Assembly (NCBI GenBank): GCA_025360965.1
Contig: JANYBC010000256.1
Location: forward strand, 1-45,219
Direction: 5' to 3'
Origin: Anaeromyxobacter sp.
GTDB lineage: Bacteria; Myxococcota; Myxococcia; Myxococcales; Anaeromyxobacteraceae
DNA length: 45,219 bases
Positions 44,106-45,219 of this stretch are shown here, piece by piece (position 1 is the stretch's first letter; every line of letters starts with the position of its first letter). The position numbers and the translations under genes were made by a program. The notes beneath the pieces are model-generated. The model saw only the letters and a list, made by a program, of their open reading frames with translations. It was not told the DNA's origin and ran no database searches.

Positions 44106-45097
44106 GCCGCGGCTCCGGACATGCGGCGCACCAGGCGGCGCACCACCACCGCCGCCAGGCTGTTGAGGATGAAGGTGAAGAGGAAGAGTTCGATGCCGAG
44201 GAAGAAGAGCACGGAGTAGTGACCACCGCCGACGACCACCTCACCCATCTCGGCGGCGATGGTGGCCGGCAGGGTCCGGATCGAGTCGCCGAAGGACCAG
44301 GTGGTGGTGGCGGCGTTGCCGGAGGCCATCAGCACGATCATGGTCTCGCCGATGGCCCGGCCGAAGCCGAGCACCACCGCGGCCAGCACGCCCGGCGCGG
44401 CGGCCGGCAGCACCACGCGGAAGGCGGTCTCCCAGCGGGTGGCCCCCAGCGCCAGCGAGGCCTCGCGGAAGGCGCGCGGGACGGCGGTGAGGGCGTCCTC
44501 GCTCACCGTGTAGATGACCGGGATGATGGTGAGGGCCAGCGCCAGGCCGGTGCCCACCGCGTTGAGGCGGGAGGTGAAGCCGAAGGCCGACTGGAGCCAG
44601 GAGGCGAGCACCACCAGGGCGAAGAAGCCGAGCACCACCGAGGGGACGCCGGCCAGCAGCTCGATGACCGGCTTGAGCACCTCGCGCAGGCGCGGCGGGG
44701 CGAACTCGGAGGAGAAGACGGCGGCGGCGATCCCGACCGGCACCGCCACCAGCATGGACACGGTGGTGACCTTGAGGGTGCCGACGAAGAGCGGGATCAT
44801 CGAGTACTTGGGGATGTCGCCGACAGGCTGCCAGATGAACGCAGCCGGGCGGCCGGCGCGCCAGACCTGGGGCAGGAACATCCGGGCCAGGTCGGTCTCC
44901 TTGGCCAGGTCCGGGTTGCTGAAGAGCGGGAGCGCCTCGCGGGCGACGAAGACGAAGATGAGGACGACGGCGGCGATCCCGGTGAGGGCCACCAGCGTGA
45001 CGCCGAGCTCGATGGCCATCTCCTGGACCTGCCGCCGCCGGACCGCCGCGACCTGGGTGGCGGCGCGCTGCTTGAGGAAGGTGGTCATGGCCGTCAC
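44102..45097 (-). CDS. pstC: Phosphate ABC permease PstC
   Basis: A 331-residue permease: a first helix VTLVALTGIAAVVLIFVFV, a long periplasmic insert before MIPLFVGTLKVTTVSMLVAV, LLAGVPSVVLGFFALVVL, coupling loop [38 protein letters not shown] and SVLFFLGIELFLFTFILN. The long insert (ARMFLPQVWRAGRPAAFIWQ) replaces the shorter loop of E. coli PstC. Start is either the GTG at 45097 (GGGAT upstream) or the ATG at 45088. Together with PstA it forms the membrane channel fed by PstS. Confidence 0.93.
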   Translation of the reverse strand: MTAMTTFLKQRAATQVAAVRRRQVQEMAIELGVTLVALTGIAAVVLIFVFVAREALPLFSNPDLAKETDLARMFLPQVWRAGRPAAFIWQPVGDIPKYSMIPLFVGTLKVTTVSMLVAVPVGIAAAVFSSEFAPPRLREVLKPVIELLAGVPSVVLGFFALVVLASWLQSAFGFTSRLNAVGTGLALALTIIPVIYTVSEDALTAVPRAFREASLALGATRWETAFRVVLPAAAPGVLAAVVLGFGRAIGETMIVLMASGNAATTTWSFGDSIRTLPATIAAEMGEVVVGGGHYSVLFFLGIELFLFTFILNSLAAVVVRRLVRRMSGAAA

Positions 45098-45142
45098 GGA
45101 TCCCGATCTCTCACCTCTATATGTCGGGTTCGAGGCGGCCGC

Positions 45143-45160
45143 GTGACGGTGAGGTGACGG
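45143..45160 (-). promoter_or_regulatory. Pho-box-like direct repeat before pstC
   Basis: On the minus strand CCGTCAC-CTCA-CCGTCAC: two 7-bp repeats with a 4-bp spacer, the 11-bp period of the PhoB box (CTGTCAT-N4-CTGTCAY). It lies between the pstS stop and pstC, 46 bp before pstC, and a TATAGA -10-like box follows about 21 nt downstream (45116-45121). It suggests a separate PhoB-type promoter for pstCAB-phoU in addition to that of pstS. Confidence 0.5.
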
Positions 45161-45162
45161 CG

Positions 45163-45219
45163 TTACCTGACCGGGTAGTAGCCGACCTTGACGACCAGCG
45201 CCTGGCCCTCGGCCGAGAG
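45163..45219 (-). CDS. pstS: C-terminal end of phosphate-binding protein PstS
   Basis: Only the last 18 codons are in the window: LSAEGQALVVKVGYYPVR then TAA at 45163-45165. The EGQALVVKVGYYP pattern is the usual end of PstS and the position upstream of pstC fits the pstSCAB-phoU order. Confidence 0.8.
   Translation of the reverse strand, partial: LSAEGQALVVKVGYYPVR

Overview
This 45.2 kb window is chromosomal DNA of very high GC content with tightly packed genes. It most likely comes from a Myxococcota / deltaproteobacterial lineage close to Anaeromyxobacter. That is an inference from gene content: an octaheme tetrathionate-reductase-family cytochrome with a divergent sigma54 activator, a TRAP transporter with a TatT partner, a myxobacterial-style cysteine-rich secreted protein, a 4Fe-4S protein with a CNCCGCCC cluster, and many GTG starts. 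I see no tRNA, rRNA, CRISPR array, integrase or prophage.

Layout. 1-4.2 kb: 3' end of a large TPR-like protein, queC, and a PHA-system-like small protein. 4.3-9.9 kb: exported amidase, pirin, a GHPP-repeat membrane protein, a VanX-type dipeptidase overlapping an orphan N6-adenine DNA methyltransferase. 9.9-15.9 kb: HEAT-repeat lipoprotein, then fmt-rsmB-rpe and a histidine kinase split by a frameshift. 15.8-20.2 kb: UDG-fold protein, DUF429 protein, single-domain response regulator, msrQ-msrP, a YqhA-like protein. 20.2-24.1 kb: a TRAP system, tatT-dctP on the minus strand and a fused dctQM on the plus strand. 24.2-26.5 kb: cysteine-rich secreted protein and Fe-S protein. 26.5-29.1 kb: a RAYT (REP-associated tyrosine transposase) gene between two inverted copies of a 14-bp repeat, then a DTW-domain tRNA-modification gene. 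29.1-32.8 kb: a sigma54 activator interrupted by an amber codon and, divergently, an octaheme cytochrome c with a good -24/-12 promoter. 32.8-38.2 kb: methyltransferase, ABC-F protein, a deletion-fusion relic joining a FAD oxidoreductase start to the end of a cyclopropane-fatty-acid synthase, and a membrane sulfatase. 38.3-41.7 kb: FkbM-like methyltransferase, stand-alone MshEN (c-di-GMP-binding type) protein, THUMP RNA methyltransferase, modA. 41.7-45.2 kb: pstS(3' end)-pstCAB-phoU with a Pho-box-like direct repeat.

The most interesting signals are four. (1) A 14-bp element, CCCGACCGAGAGTA, occurs exactly three times and once with one mismatch, essentially only between genes. Two copies flank the RAYT in inverted orientation, which is the classic REP/RAYT arrangement. 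(2) The cytochrome/activator pair has a sigma54 promoter, two palindromes built from GTTCA half-sites, and a cysteine-cluster PAS sensor now broken by TAG. (3) The oxidoreductase-CFA chimera records an in-frame deletion. (4) Several genes have a TANNNT-like -10 box exactly 6 nt before the start codon, suggesting leaderless transcripts. Three genes (kinase, activator, CFA chimera) carry inactivating changes, so either this stretch is eroding or part of the sequence has errors.

Functional themes are phosphate and molybdate uptake, periplasmic redox and oxidative repair, RNA modification (queC, rsmB, DTW, THUMP), translation initiation (fmt), and signalling.
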